Positions 47,092-59,689 are shown, counted from the first letter of the stretch. The stretch is 64,000 nt of DNA from Epichloe hybrida (GCA_019022495.1 JAFEKR010000002.1:3658001-3722000), one strand, 5' to 3'. Notes: generated by a model not told the origin, from the letters alone. Numbers and translations are program-made.

Positions 47092-50000
47092 ATGTCTCCT
47101 CGGGGGGAAATCAATGGTGAACGTATCGCCGATGGCGCGCAAAACGGTGCGTATGCCAATGGCACACACGCCAACGGCCACAGATCCAACGGCAATCATG
47201 ATCAACACAGAGAAGCTTCAAATCAAGTCGCGCGACAGCAGTCAGACCACAAGTCTCACAAGAAGAAGAAGCCTTCCTCCATGGGCTCGTTGATGCAGTT
47301 GCGCACGGCGTCTAAGCGGCCGCTTCCTGTCGAGAGGGGAGATGGAACCTATAGACCGATTCTGAAACGGCCAGACCTCATAGAAGATCTCAGGTCGTTT
47401 GGTTGGGGAGGCAAGTCCCTCCTTTCTCATTTCTGTGCCGAGAAACTGCCTTGGGAGTGCTAAGAGTTGTTTAGACTTAAAAACACTAAAGGATATCATC
47501 ACCGCCAAGCTCAAGCGCGAGACTCTGCAAGATGACAAGACAATGATCATGGAGCGCACCATTCAATTGGTCGCGACGATGCCTAACAAATCAAAGAGAC
47601 AAGAAGCCCTCACTAATACTTTTATTGATGGGCTGTGGAACTCGTTGGATCACCCCCCTTTGCTTTACATGGGGGATGCGTTCAAGTACCGCCAACCTGA
47701 CGGCTCTAATAATGTAAGATTCTTCAAAGAGCGGCCGAACGCTTGCATCCATCCAAACGGTGGGGAAAGCTCACAACGTCTAGAATCCATTAATGCCGAA
47801 GCTTGGTGCCGCTGGTACGCCATATGCACGCTCCGTCAAGCCTGGGCCAGCCAACATGGGGGCGTTGCCAGACCCTGAGGCAATTTACGAAGCTGTCATG
47901 GCTAGGGATGTGTTCAAGAAGAACCCAAATAATGTGTCTAGCATCATGTGGTACTGGGCTACTATTGTCATTCATGGTAAGAACGGAAGCTTCGTTCATC
48001 TTTCCATTCCACCATTGCTCACAACCTCCTCCATAGACCTGTTCTGGACAAACTCGAAGGACCCAAATCAGAACGATTCCTCATCATACCTTGATCTCTC
48101 ACCTCTCTATGGAAACAGTAGAGAATCAAGGGACTCGATTCGAACATTCAAAGACGGCAAGCTGAAGCCTGATACGTTCGCCGATAAGCGTCTCGTCGGA
48201 AACCCTCCTGGCGTCTGTGTTCTTCTCGTCATGTTCAACCGTTTCCACAATCATGTAGCAACGAATTTGGCTGCCATCAATGAGAGCAATCGCTTTGCAA
48301 AACCACACCCAAGCCTGGAAGGCGAGGCTCTCGAGGCTGCTTGGGAAAAACTCGACGAAGACTTGTTCCAGACTGCTCGTCTTGTCACCTCGGGGCTATA
48401 CATTAACATTACCCTTGTGGACTATGTGCGCAACATTGTTAACCTCAATCGGGTTGATACAGAGTGGACCCTGGACCCCCGTCAAGAGATGGGCGTAGCC
48501 AAAGGCACGACCAAAGGTTCTGAGAGTGGTGTAGGCAACGTCGTCTCTGCAGAGTTCAATTTGTGCTATCGCTGGCACTCTTGCATCTCTGAAATGGATG
48601 ACGAATGGATTCAGAACTTTTACGCGCAGCTTCTCGGGGATGATTACGGCGATATGAATCTCGGGGTCCTGATTGGAGCAGTGAAGAAGTTCGAGATGTC
48701 CATCGCCAAAGACCCTGCTGAGAGAACCTTTGGTGGGTTCACCCGCGGGCCTGATGGCAGCTTCAATGATGACGACCTCGTCAATTGCGTTTCAACCGCG
48801 ATTGAGCAGCCCGGTGGTGCCTTTGGCGCCCAAAACGTGCCTCGAATAATGAAACCAGTCGAGATGCTGGGAATCATTCGCGGTCGCAAATGGAACCTTG
48901 CGGGATTGAACGAATTCCGCAAACACTTTGGGCTGAAGGCATATGACACATTCGAAGAGATCAACTCGGATCCTGGCGTCGCAGAATCCCTTCGCAACCT
49001 CTACCAACACCCTGATCATGTTGAGCTGTACCCTGGAATTGTTGCCGAGGAGGGAAAAACTCCGATGGTTCCTGGTGTCGGTATTGCACCCACTTACACA
49101 ATTTCTCGCGTAGTTCTGTCGGACGCCGTGTCTTTGGTGCGTGGTGACAGGCATTACACAACTGACTACCACCCTGGGTACTTGACACAGTGGGGATTCA
49201 ATGAAGCGAATTATGACCTCGAGGTCAACCATGGCTGCGTCTTCTACAAGCTTTTCATCCGCGCGTTCCCGAACCACTTCCGGTATAACTCGGTGTATGC
49301 GCATTACCCCATGGTCACCCCGTCTGAGAACCATAAGATCTTGACCAATCTCAAGCGTGTAGACAGGTTCGACTTTTCTCGTCCTGTGTACGCCTCTCCC
49401 GAGGTAAAAGTTTCGTCTTACAGCGCCGCTAAGTACACTATACCCGACTACAACAAGTACAAACTCGCTTGGGAGAAGGGTTTCAAGAACCTCACTGGCT
49501 CAGCGGGCAGCAAGCTGTTCCTCTCAGGGGGCAACTCGGCACATGTAGAACAACGTTCGAATTTACAAGCCCTGCTGCGAAAGGACGGTTGGAAGGCATC
49601 CATCAAGAGCTTTTACGCAAGAATTACGGAGAGACTGCTGGTCGAGAAATCGTTCAAGCTTGCCGGGAAAAGCCAAGTCGACATTGTACGCGATGTTGGA
49701 AATCTTGCACATACCCACTTCGCCGCGAGACTCTTCAATCTGCCTCTCAAGTCTACTGAGAATCCAAAGGGAGTCATCTCGGAGCATGAGCTACACCGGA
49801 CACTTTCTGTCATCTTTGTCTGCATCTTTTTGGATATAGATCCAGTCAAGTCGTTTCCTCTCCGCCAACAGGCCAAAGAGCTGACGGAGCGACTGGCCGG
49901 CATTATTGAGACGAACGTCAAACTAGCAAAGACACTGGGTATACGAGGTCTTTATACTGGCGCCGCCGCCAAGCGTGATCCGCTCTCTCAATACGGTGTT

Positions 50001-50728
50001 GATCTCGTCAAGTCGCTGTCAAAGACTGGCCTTGGTACCCACGATATTACATGGGGACAGATTCTCCCCACCGCTGCTGGTCTAGTGCCTAGCCAAGGAC
50101 ATTTGGTATTAATCTTTTGATAATCCGTGATTCTGCTTCCTTCCAGTGAGATTCATAATACTGAGATCTGAGGGAATCAATATAGTTTGCCCAAGCTGTG
50201 GATTGGTATCTCTCCGAAGAAGGCCAGCAATACCTGCCTGAGGTTCAGCGCCTCGCTGTCGCCGGACCGAATGACGCTAACGATACACTCCTACTTGGGT
50301 ATGCCATGGAAGGTGTTAGGCTTGCCGGTGCTTTCAACCTCTTCCGCCACGCCTCAGAAGAGTCGGATGTCATCACCGAGTCGGACGGACGCCAAGTCCA
50401 TGTCCAATCTGGCGATCGTCTCTCCCTCTCATCCGGTACGGCAGCCCACGAGGAGGCTCACTTCCCTGAAGCCAACAAAGTCAACCCTCGGCGACCAATT
50501 GATTCATACATCCACTTTAGCGAGGGCCCCCACGCGTCCTTGGGCAAAGAGATCAGCCAAGTGGCCTTGGTAGAGCTCTTCCGCGCCCTGTTCAAAAAGC
50601 AAGGCCTCAAGAGAGTACCCGGGCCGCTGGGTGAGCTGAAGAAGGCACCTGGTGGAGGCTACATGAACGAGACGTGGAGCGAGACGTGGCCGTTCCCCAC
50701 GAGCATGAAGGTTACCTGGGATAAATGA
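47092..50728 (+). CDS. Psi-producing oxygenase, fatty-acid heme dioxygenase (PpoC/10R-DOX-like)
   Basis: Ppo enzymes oxygenate linoleic and oleic acid to oxylipins that balance sexual and asexual sporulation. The exons are 47092-47410, 47475-47713, 47784-47976, 48037-50105 and 50186-50728, giving 1,120 residues. The peroxidase domain has the distal His in SLDHPP (about 166), the catalytic Tyr in YRWH (about 428) and the proximal His (about 431). The C-terminal P450-like domain carries FSEGPHASLG (about 1051-1060), where the heme-thiolate Cys is replaced by Ser, as expected for a dioxygenase without isomerase activity (the PpoC, 10R-type class). Intron 1 is GC-AG (G|GCAAGT). Intron 3 (47977-48036) is 60 bp, in frame and stop-free. 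Which position is oxygenated cannot be told from sequence. Confidence 0.93.
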
Positions 50729-51242
50729 GGAATTCAAGGAGAAAAAATGTCCTGTTTCAATGCCCTTGTCCTAAATCAAGCATTCGTATCCATCGCTGTT
50801 TGTGCCGTGCTGTGACCTTCCCAATGTAGACAGGAGTCCACTGCGAATAGGTACCTGTATTCTCTGCGCATCGTGATTTCCGAGCTCGTGAGAGAGAGAC
50901 GGCCAACAACGAATGATTCCTCACAAACTCTGCTGCGATAGAGGCTGTCTGTCAGTCCTGCGGCGACCCAGAATTAATCAGCCGAGGGCAACGTGCGCGC
51001 GCTTCAACCGGTATGAAACTGATGCATCGGCTGGAAGAGAAGACGACAGAAGAAAAATTGGAAAAAACTCCAATGCCTTGAACCTTGCAGCTGGGGCGCA
51101 AGAGAATGATTAATTGGCCAGGCCAAGACGAGAAAAAAGGAAGCGATTAATTTATATGCATGCGTATTTTCTTCCTTTCCCATTTTCGTAAAAAGAAAGA
51201 AAGGAAGAAAAATATTTAATGAAGAACGTTGCAAAAAAAAAG
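50729..51242. other. Intergenic between the Ppo gene and tRNA-Tyr
   Basis: No gene is recognised. An A run just before 51243 serves as the Pol III terminator of the minus-strand tRNA. Confidence 0.5.
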
Positions 51243-51332
51243 TCTCCAGGGCGTGATTCGAACACGCGACATTCTGATAGAGCTGTGAATCCATTACAGT
51301 CAGACGCCATAAACCAACTAGACTACCCGGAG
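51243..51332 (-). tRNA. tRNA-Tyr (anticodon GTA), with intron
   Basis: The acceptor stem is CTCCGGG paired with CCTGGAG (one G-U), discriminator A. The anticodon stem is TCTGA/TCAGA with loop CTGTAA and anticodon GTA. The T arm is GCGTG-TTCGAAT-CACGC. A 15-nt intron lies at 51279-51293. A T run follows on the minus strand (plus-strand A run at about 51233-51241). Confidence 0.93.
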
Positions 51333-51585
51333 GAACAATGGGGCTATGACCCCGCTGCGCTGTTACTGCGGGACGGGATTTTAATGACATATGAAACTTT
51401 TCCATCATACATCGTCGCCACGCCTACTTGGCTTCGTCTACGGAGTACATACCCTATGCAAAAGTCAAGGAGAGCATTCATTTCCTATTCGTAACTCTGT
51501 CTCATTTGCCTCGATGTATTGCCTGGTTTTTTTTTTAACACCCCATTAACATAAAAAGTATACATAAAGTGGCCCGAACCCCATT

Positions 51586-54243
51586 TCAAAAAATAATGTC
51601 ATGTCCCGCCCACATCGTGTCGAATTGGGGTCTCATGGCCAAATCATCTAGCCCTCCCGAGCTGTGCTCCCAGTCGAAATCTGCGGCCCCCATCATTCCA
51701 TCCGTCATGCTCATGGTTGTGTTGTGCGCTATGAACTGGCCCAAGGAATCCAAGTCCCGCCATGAAAATCCGCTCAACGGATCCATGTCCGTGGGAGGCT
51801 TATTAGTCGTCGCTGACGACGGCGGCGTGGCCCGTTCCTGTCGTTCGATTTGATCAACCGTGGGCTCCGGCTGCTCTGTCACTGGGTCACTGCGTGCCGA
51901 ACTCTTGCTTGTTTGCTTCGTCGTCGATTTCCTCCAGAGGAGTCGAAGTGACATCGCGTACCGCCTCCCGAGGCTATGCGGATTATTTGATGTCTTCTGT
52001 AGTTGCATGATGGTCCCGTGAATGGCCCGCTGAACGCCACGATCCCCTTCACTGCTGATTGCTCCTGCCAGTCGGGCCTTCCAGCGATGTTAGTCTATGA
52101 CATGCTGCAGAGATCGCTATGATTTCCGAGCAGCTCACCTTGAAAAGGAATACTGCCGCGTAGATCACATAGAGACAGTACTTGAGAGGCATGCATTTGA
52201 GGCCAGCCACTGGGTCTATGAAACTGTTCAAAATGCTGAGCAGCGAGTTTGCAGCGTCAATGGATTCGTAGATGAAGCGTGCGTCTGGTTTCCCAGCGAC
52301 ATTGGAGAACAATGGGCTGCTCGCCTTCTCTTGTTCTTCCTGGGCATTGCGAGCGGCTGCACGATTCAGGTTGGCTTGGAAAGCAAAGGCATTGATATAG
52401 AGCCGCAAGAACTCGAAAGACAGGACAAGTGACGCCTTCACTGGTGGTGTGACTGCGTTGGTACAAACATCAGCAAAATGGCTTGAGTAAGTGCGGGGAT
52501 GTGTATTACTCACAGCTATGATTTGCCCAAGTCAACTTCCATTTGCGCACCATGGCAGCAAAATCGTCCTGAGCGGGACATCAGTATGGATCTATTTAGA
52601 GTTTCTTGAGTCAACCGTATCACTTACAATGTATCTGACGTATTCTCCGCTGATGTAGAGCTGCTTTCTGTGACTCGTAGATGAGTACAATATGTCGTGA
52701 GCATTGCTGATGAGTTGTGTGAGTTCGAGATGGGCTTGAAACAACAGTCCCATGTTGTCAGGGCCGAGAACCTGTGCCTGTAACGTTGGGAAGTCATCGG
52801 CTCGCAGATGAAGAGCCGGCCCAGGGCCGCGTGACCAGAAGCCTTTCCCGAGTCTGATAGAGACTTGTCGGTCGCTCATATAGCATGCTGCAACTTGTCA
52901 ATATCCGTTCAGGAAGAGACAACGAGCGAGAGATAGGAGGGAGCGAGCGCCTGTGAATAATTCCTTGCTTACCTGCCCAGACAACGCGCTTGCGACTCAT
53001 CTCTGCTGAAAGTTTTCCGTCATCTGGCAGAAGTGCGGTTTGCTCCAGTCTTTGAAGATATCCTAACCTGATAGCCAACCCCACAAGCATCCAGGCTCCA
53101 TGATCCTCCTGACCGCAGCCGATAGCAGAGTTCTCTTGTGGCCGTTGTGGTGCCCACTCTGCAAGAATCAGAAGCGCCTCAACAGAGCCAATGGACGCTG
53201 GGCCGGCGTAGATGAGATTTGACATGAAGCTCTCGATATGTCGAGAGCATGCGTCGTACACCCTAAACCACGTGGGGTCGTCCTTCGAAGCAACGGTGAG
53301 AATAGCTGTCAGAAGATGAGGTTCCTTCTCGGCCCATTCGGAAATTGAACCGCCCCCGAAGATTTTGCTATGTGCGACTGGGAAGAAAGGATGGTATTTC
53401 TCGTGATACCTTGATGGAGCACAAGATTAGGGAGAGATGCTCGGCGATGGGGTTCGTCTTTTGGGACATACCTTTTCAGAAGATAGGTTGCCTCTGAATG
53501 TGTCAGAATGCCATCATCCAAGGGAGGATAGTAGCTCGCAGCAGGTCTGCCTACTGTTTGCTGCATGCCGTCAACATGGCGGATATTGGCGCTTGCTTGA
53601 CCTGCTATTGCATTACGCTGCCGACCTGGAGCCAAATCAGCAACTTGGGCAAGAAGGTCAAGGGCGTCCGAGGGGTTCAAGAGGTCTGTGGAAGCAATAT
53701 GCCCTTCTAATCCATCCGAACTTGTACGTGAGCCTGCCATCTCTGGTGCGCATCCGCCATCGGGGCTGTCCGCACGCCAGTTGCCGGTATGTTGTGGAGA
53801 GGATGGCCATCCTTGTATCCCGCCCGGTTGGTGGCTGGGACGAGAGTCACTTGATTGCCTGCTGTGGTAATCACTTTCATCGTCTTCGTGTGCGGTGCTA
53901 GGTGGCCCTTGGGTATCCGAGTTTGCGCCGCGTTCGTTGTCGCGCTTCGCTGGTTGAATGGCGGAATTCCGGACGCCTTTGATCCTACGACCACCACGTC
54001 TGGACTTCGCAAGCACGCATTCCAACTGTTGCTCAACACATCGACGGCAAGGCGGCAAGCCAGACATGCCCTCGGAGTCACTGCTCAGCCAATAAGCGTC
54101 AGTAGGCGATGACGGGAAAACCTTGCGCAGCGGGTCGTCACCACTGCGGACACGTTGTTCTCAGCTTACAGGTCGCATCTTGTCTTGCGCATTCGACACG
54201 ATAGGCATGCGCGCGAGACCCGTTTTCCCTTGGAGCGCGCCAT
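51586..54243 (-). CDS. Zn2Cys6 fungal transcription factor
   Basis: Seven exons on the minus strand (54243-54170, 54080-53472, 53409-52973, 52887-52628, 52568-52514, 52452-52139 and 52077-51586) give 746 residues. The binuclear zinc cluster, ACLSCRMRKTRCDL then PPCRRCVEQQLEC, follows the CX2CX6C-X12-CX2CX6C pattern and is split by intron 1. It is complete only after splicing. A basic linker (AKSRRGGRRIKG) follows. The fungal-specific (Fungal_trans) domain starts near YHEKYHPFFPVAHS. The C-terminus is acidic and rich in Ser/Thr/Pro, possibly an activation region. It is divergently transcribed from the D-2-hydroxyacid dehydrogenase gene with a 495-bp shared promoter, which suggests, but does not show, that it regulates that gene. 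Confidence 0.87.
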
Positions 54244-54738
54244 GCTACGTGTCGGCGTCTAATCCGTAGATCGGCTGCAATTCCATCAGCTTAGAGATGT
54301 GATCTCCACGGGCGAGCAGTCTCTGATGAGTTGTGTCAAATGCCGTGGTATGATGTTCCAGTTTGCGGGAAAACCGGCAAAACTATCCGCAGTGGGGTGA
54401 ACATCAATAGCCGCGCGCACTGGACTGGTGGTTCGATGACTTGGGGCCAATCGGCAAATACATATACATCTTCGGAATTACTGGGACCCCACTGTACATC
54501 CGAACGCCAGACACCAAACAGCTCGACGCCCGCCCCCACATTGCCCCCCGCCCCACCCACGCTTGACAACCGAACGAACTATCGCATTGACATTCTTGTT
54601 CTCTTCTTCTTCTTTCCTGTCATCTTTCGTTCCTGGTCTTGATTCCTTTTTTTTTTTTTTTCATCATCACGCAAAAGGAGAGCATTCCTGTACACCTATT
54701 TAGAGTTGAAGATATTCAATTACCAATCACGCTGCAAA
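54244..54738. other. Shared divergent promoter of the Zn2Cys6 regulator and the dehydrogenase
   Basis: This is a 495-bp bidirectional promoter. It contains one CCG-N5-CGG element next to the regulator start and a T run at about 54648-54661. Confidence 0.5.
54264..54274. promoter_or_regulatory. CCG-N5-CGG everted repeat, candidate Zn2Cys6 site
   Basis: CCGTAGATCGG sits 20 bp upstream of the regulator's own start codon. Zn2Cys6 dimers bind paired CGG triplets, so autoregulation is possible. A single 11-bp match is weak evidence. Confidence 0.3.
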
Positions 54739-56025
54739 ATGAGTTCCCCAACAAAGCCTGGCGTTCTGATGCTTGGTGTCATTCATCACGCACACGCCGA
54801 GTTCGATAAGCTCTCCGATATCGCCAATGTTACGGTTAGATGCACCCGTGAATCGCAATATGTGTCACATTAGAGCCTCGAGAACTGACAGTCAAACCAA
54901 ACTTCTAGCAAGTGACGTCTGGAAGCAGAGACGAGTTTTTGCGCGACTGCGACAACGGCAAATACAACAGCATTGTTGCCATCTCGAGAACATACGACTC
55001 TGTCAATGTAAGCTCATCTTTTGACAAGGGTCCGTCGAGTGCTAATCCATTTTGGACCAAATAGATAACTGGGCGATTCGATGCCGAGCTCATTTCTCAT
55101 CTCCCCGCCTCAGTCAAGTTCATTTCCCACAACGGCGCGGGTTATGACCAGGTCGACGTCCAAGCTTGCACGGACAGGAGTATGAGCCCACCTCGCAAAT
55201 CAATCGGTGACGGGGACCAACTACTGACAATCGTCGCGTGCAGAAATCTCAGTGTCCAACACTCCTACAGCTGTAGATGCTGCCACAGCCAACACTGCAA
55301 TCTTTTTGATTCTAGGCGCCTTGAGGCGGGCATGGATCCCCCAGTTGGCCCTGCGAGAGGGTAATTGGCGAGGCGCAAGCCCTCTAGGTCGCGATCCTCA
55401 CCACTTGACCCTTGGTGTTCTCGGAATGGGCGGCATCGGAACGGCTACCGCCAAACGCGCTGCAGCGCTTGGATTTAAGCTCCAATATCACAACCGAAAG
55501 CCCGTCGCCGATCTGGACAAGCAGTTTTCACCACAGGAGGTTCCCCAATATGTCAGCTTCGAAGATCTGCTCAAGACCAGTGATGTCATCTCAATCCACT
55601 TGCCGCTGGGGCCGGCTACCAAGGGCCTCATTGGCAGGAAGGAACTCGGCTCAATGAAAGACGGTGTCATCATTGTCAATACTGCCAGAGGAGCCATCAT
55701 TGATGAAGAAGCCCTCGCAGACAGCTTGGAATCTGGCAAAGTATGGAGCGTGGGTCTGGACGTTTTCGAGAAGGAGCCCGAGATCAACCCCAAACTTATC
55801 AAGCATCCTGGAGCTGTGCTTCTGCCACATATCGGCACTGCTACGGTCGACACACAGGTATGCAAACAAGTGCTGCTTATTTTGAGAGTCTTGTAACTGA
55901 CGGATAGCGTGCGAAAACAGAAAGAAATGGAGGTTCTGGTCATCGACAACGTCAAGAGCGCAATAAACGACGGCAAGCACCTGACACAAGTGCCCGAGCA
56001 GAAGCCAGTGTTGGCCAAAGTGTAA
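54739..56025 (+). CDS. D-isomer-specific 2-hydroxyacid dehydrogenase (glyoxylate/hydroxypyruvate reductase type)
   Basis: Five exons (54739-54834, 54909-55007, 55065-55179, 55244-55857 and 55921-56025) give 342 residues. The catalytic-domain N-terminus (MSSPTKPGVLMLG) is followed by the NGAGYDQVDV motif and NTPTAVDAATANTA. The Rossmann NAD(P) loop is GVLGMGGIGTATAKRA. The catalytic Arg lies in NTARGAIIDEEAL, the Glu in DVFEKEPEINPKL, and the His in LPHIGTAT. These match the yeast Gor1-like GHRHPR family, which reduces glyoxylate or hydroxypyruvate with NAD(P)H. Substrate and cofactor are not settled by sequence. The gene is convergent with the SDR gene 198 bp downstream. Confidence 0.91.
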
Positions 56026-56222
56026 AGCGGTATAGATGTTTGCCTTGATCGAATCTGGTATATTACGACGTAATTCTTAGATACATATGTCTCAATAGAC
56101 GCGATTCAACAAAATGCCCTTGTCACAGTGTCAAATGCCCCCGCCCCTGGTTTTCGAACGGTACCACGAATGTGGCATAACGCTGGCACGTCAAGGTGCT
56201 GAAGTGAAGCTTATTGCCCTCA

Positions 56223-57415
56223 CTACTTCAATCCTCCCGTTAGAAGTATCTCTTGTCCGGTCATATATCCAGTCTTCGCGAACCTGTATCACTGAGTTAA
56301 CCTCCAAAGTAGGACGGGACAGGAGTACAGAAATACTCACATGGTGACGACGTTGGCCACCTCCTCAGGAGCGCCCAATCGACGGACTGGCACGCTGCTT
56401 GCAATCGCCAGACCTGGGTCTGATTCTTTCAACGCCTCCATATTGCAGTTCGAATCCCAGGCTCTGCAATCCTTGACATCAGCTAATCTCTTCAGGTCGG
56501 GTTAAGGAGCAACCTACCGTCCGATGGGCGTAGCAATCATGCCTGTTGACCCGATCATAGCCGGCGCAACCTGCAAAACAAACGCGTCAGCTTGGCGGGC
56601 TCAGTAATGTGACTTCGCAGAGAACGTACTATATTCACCGTGACGCCGTCCGGTGCCAGCACAGCAGCTAAGTTTAACCCCATGGAACTGCGATGGTTAG
56701 CCTCGGTAGCTTGAGCGTGATTTGCGCTATCCGAGTTGAGCAAACTCTCGTCTTACCAAAGAGCTCCCTTCGAAGCCGCATAATGACACCCGTTGAGCCC
56801 GCTCCCTCGACTGGCAATACTACCAACGAGTACCACCCTGCCCCAGCCCTGACTGCGCATACCCTCGACGCACGCCTTTGTCACAACAAATTGGCTGCGG
56901 ATATTGACCTCCATCATTTCATCCCAGTCCGTCTCCTGAATATCGTGGATATCGCGGATGCGCCGCCCTAGCCCGGCATTTGCTACCAACACGGATACTG
57001 TTTTGTGTTTCTCCATCACTTCCGGTATACTCAATACCGTAGGAACGAGCGCTCGCGTGGATTCTCGACACGTGAGGTCGGCTTTGGCAGTGGCAAATAG
57101 CTGGGAGGGGTACTTGTTGCGAAGCTCGGCAGCAAGCGTTTCCGCTTTGTCCTACGGCAAGTTATACCTTGTGCGTGGGTTTGGACTGGTTTTTCTCGAC
57201 CTACCTTGCTGGAAGAGTAATGGAGAATGACATCGCAGCCCTCGGATGCCAGTGCTTTTGCGCAGGAAGAACCTATGCCGCCACTACGGCGGTGAATTGT
57301 CCGTTAGACTAGGATGAGGATCTCTTGCGCTCCGCGCGACGAACCTTGCTCCTGTCACCAAGGCCAGGCGACCATTCAGGCCATTGTCCACGGACTGTAG
57401 ACGAAACGTGGGCAT
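56223..57415 (-). CDS. Short-chain dehydrogenase/reductase
   Basis: Seven exons on the minus strand (57415-57345, 57283-57205, 57151-56757, 56687-56630, 56570-56518, 56463-56341 and 56283-56223) give 279 residues. The cofactor motif TGASGGIG is rebuilt across intron 1. The NAG of the structural motif appears as VANAGLG. The catalytic triad is Ser in GSIAS, Tyr and Lys in YAASK. The C-terminus GYMTGQEILLTGG is typical of classical SDRs related to 3-oxoacyl-[ACP] reductase. The substrate is unknown. It lies at the edge of the RIP-mutated block, convergent with the hydroxyacid dehydrogenase. Confidence 0.87.
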
Positions 57416-57861
57416 TTTGAGACTTTGGAGAAAAGCCTAGCAATTTCACGAACTTGTTGTTGGTGTGCAGAGATGGTGGCGTCACGTCGAGAGAGTGTTT
57501 GCGACGTCCGACGTCCGACATCCGTGAAAGACAAGTTCTTGCCGGGTGGATGCTGTCGGCAAATGAGTCAGAAGACACAAACGGCGGATGTTCTCCGTAT
57601 GTATGCATGGAAATGGACTTGGAGCCCATAATAGCCGACGACGGCATTTGGGTCATCGGCCCTTTGGCGGTGTCAGTGCTCATTGCAACACCAGCAAGGT
57701 GGTGTCTCGGGACGGCGCCACGCCGCTTTGGGCTCCGGTGGACATCTGCCCCAGACTTCCCCAGTCCCAGTGCCCCCCAGGGCCCACACACTTTAGCGTG
57801 TGATCCACGAGCCGGTGCAAACTTTGCACGGGTGCAAAATGCACATAACAGGACGCGCTAG
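57416..57861. other. SDR promoter up to the RIP boundary
   Basis: This is ordinary-composition DNA upstream of the SDR gene. It ends abruptly at about 57861, where base composition turns strongly AT-rich. Confidence 0.5.
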
Positions 57862-58850
57862 CCATTTTTATTAGCTAAGATCTATAGAAATTCATGGAAT
57901 TTTATCTAAATTATATAAATACTATATCCCCCCCTATTTATAATATATCTTTTTAACTAAGGCTATATAAATACCTAAAATAAGCTTAGATACTAAGAAA
58001 GAAGTAAATTTTACTAATTTTTAAGTATAAACTATATACCTTATATAGTCCTTATATAAAGTTTATACTAGTGTAAAGTTTACACCTAGTTATAAGCTAT
58101 AATAACGTTTCTTAAGGTTAATAACCTCTTATTTAATTAATTTATTATAAATAAAAATACTAATAATAACCTTTAGCTTATAATATTAATTTTATAGTGT
58201 TTTTAGAAGCTAGGCTTACTATAAAGAACCCTATATAAGCTATATTACCTCTATTAGTATATTAACTATAATTATAATACTTATAATACCCTTATAAGCC
58301 TTAGAGGTGCTTATTTATTACTAATAGTATTATAAGATCTCTATAAATAAATTCTTTAACTATTATTAGAAATTAAATTTATAAATCTCTTTTAGATACT
58401 AAAGGAGACCTTTCTTAAGCTCTATAGCTAGCTTTATATTAATACCTTAGTGTGCTCTTTATAATATTAATTAGTTAAGTAAAAAGTAATAGTTTTCTTA
58501 TAGATTTATATATATAATAAGCCATAGAGAAACATAGGGTATTAATTTTTACTAGGCTAAGTATTAGTATCTTAAATTATTTATAAGCTTATTAATCTAA
58601 TAAGGTATTTATATATAATCTTTATTTATTAGCTAAAGCTATAGTTAGTCTTACTATTTATAAAGCTAAATAAGAAGTTCTTTTAATTTAATAGTGCTAT
58701 TAGTGCTATTAATAGTATATATATTCTAGTGTATATTCCGCAAAATTAGTAGTAAAGATTCTAGTTAAGGAAAAATAATATCTTATAAAATATACTAGTA
58801 GCTATAAGCTTTAAGGAATTATTCCTATATATACTAGTAAGCACTAAATG

Positions 58851-58985
58851 TGGCTTCCTTCGGACCCTTGGACGATAGATAGTCCGACCGTGGCCAAAGA
58901 GTGAAGCCACCAAAGGGATACACACGATGCAATTAGATGCATCGCGAGCTACCCCGCTCTATTAGTAGTGGCACCGCACTATAGC
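58851..58985. other. Unmutated structured island in the RIP block
   Basis: About 135 bp keep CpA, TpG and CpG and carry nested inverted repeats: TGGCTTC (58851-58857) with GAAGCCA (58903-58909), CGGAC (58861-58865) with GTCCG (58882-58886), and GATGCA (58926-58931) with TGCATC (58938-58943). CCCTTGG could also pair with CCAAAGGG as a pseudoknot. It has no frame of note. It might be an unrecognised RNA or a young insertion. Confidence 0.5.
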
Positions 58986-59689
58986 CTTACTTTTCCCCCT
59001 TTTTGCTTACTTTCTCTTCTAGCTAGATTCCTCTCCTTCTCCCTCTTCTCTTCTCTCTTAGTTATTAGCTATTATTATTAACTTTATTAAATTTAACCTT
59101 ATTATACTAGTATAAACATTCCTTAGTGAAACTAACACTAATTAGTAGTTAACTATAACTATAGATAAGTTAGGTATTATAAGAAAAGACATTTCTATAG
59201 ATAACGTAGCCCCTTACCTCTTAAGCTAACCTAGATAGGCTATTTAAGTAAAGAGGCATAACTATAAAGTGTGCTAAAGGAAGATAGACTAAAATCCTAG
59301 TTATAGGCTTATTAGACTTCTAAGGGATTAATCTATTAACCCTTAGGCTTATAGGATATAACCTTATTATATTTATCTAGGATATTTAGTTAATCATTAA
59401 TCTTATTATCTATTATAAGAAAACTAACTAAATAACTAAATCTATTGCTATAAGGTATTTTATTTAAACCTAACGTTAAAAACAATCCTTAGCTAAGCTA
59501 GCTAACTTATATAACCTCCTTTTACACTCTCTTTATAACCCCTCTTCTCTCTTTATAGCTTTTTATGCCTTAGTGTTCTAAATATTAAGTTATTTTTGCT
59601 TTTACGCTATCTTTATAGCCTACTCTTCCCTCTTTTTACTGTTTTTCCCTCTTTTATACTTTTTCTATTGTTTTTCGTTATTTCCCTCT

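Noticed and set aside
58851..58985. Hammerhead or HDV-type ribozyme in the island
   Set aside because: I could not place the hammerhead core (CTGATGA and GAAA) nor the HDV double pseudoknot, so I do not claim it.
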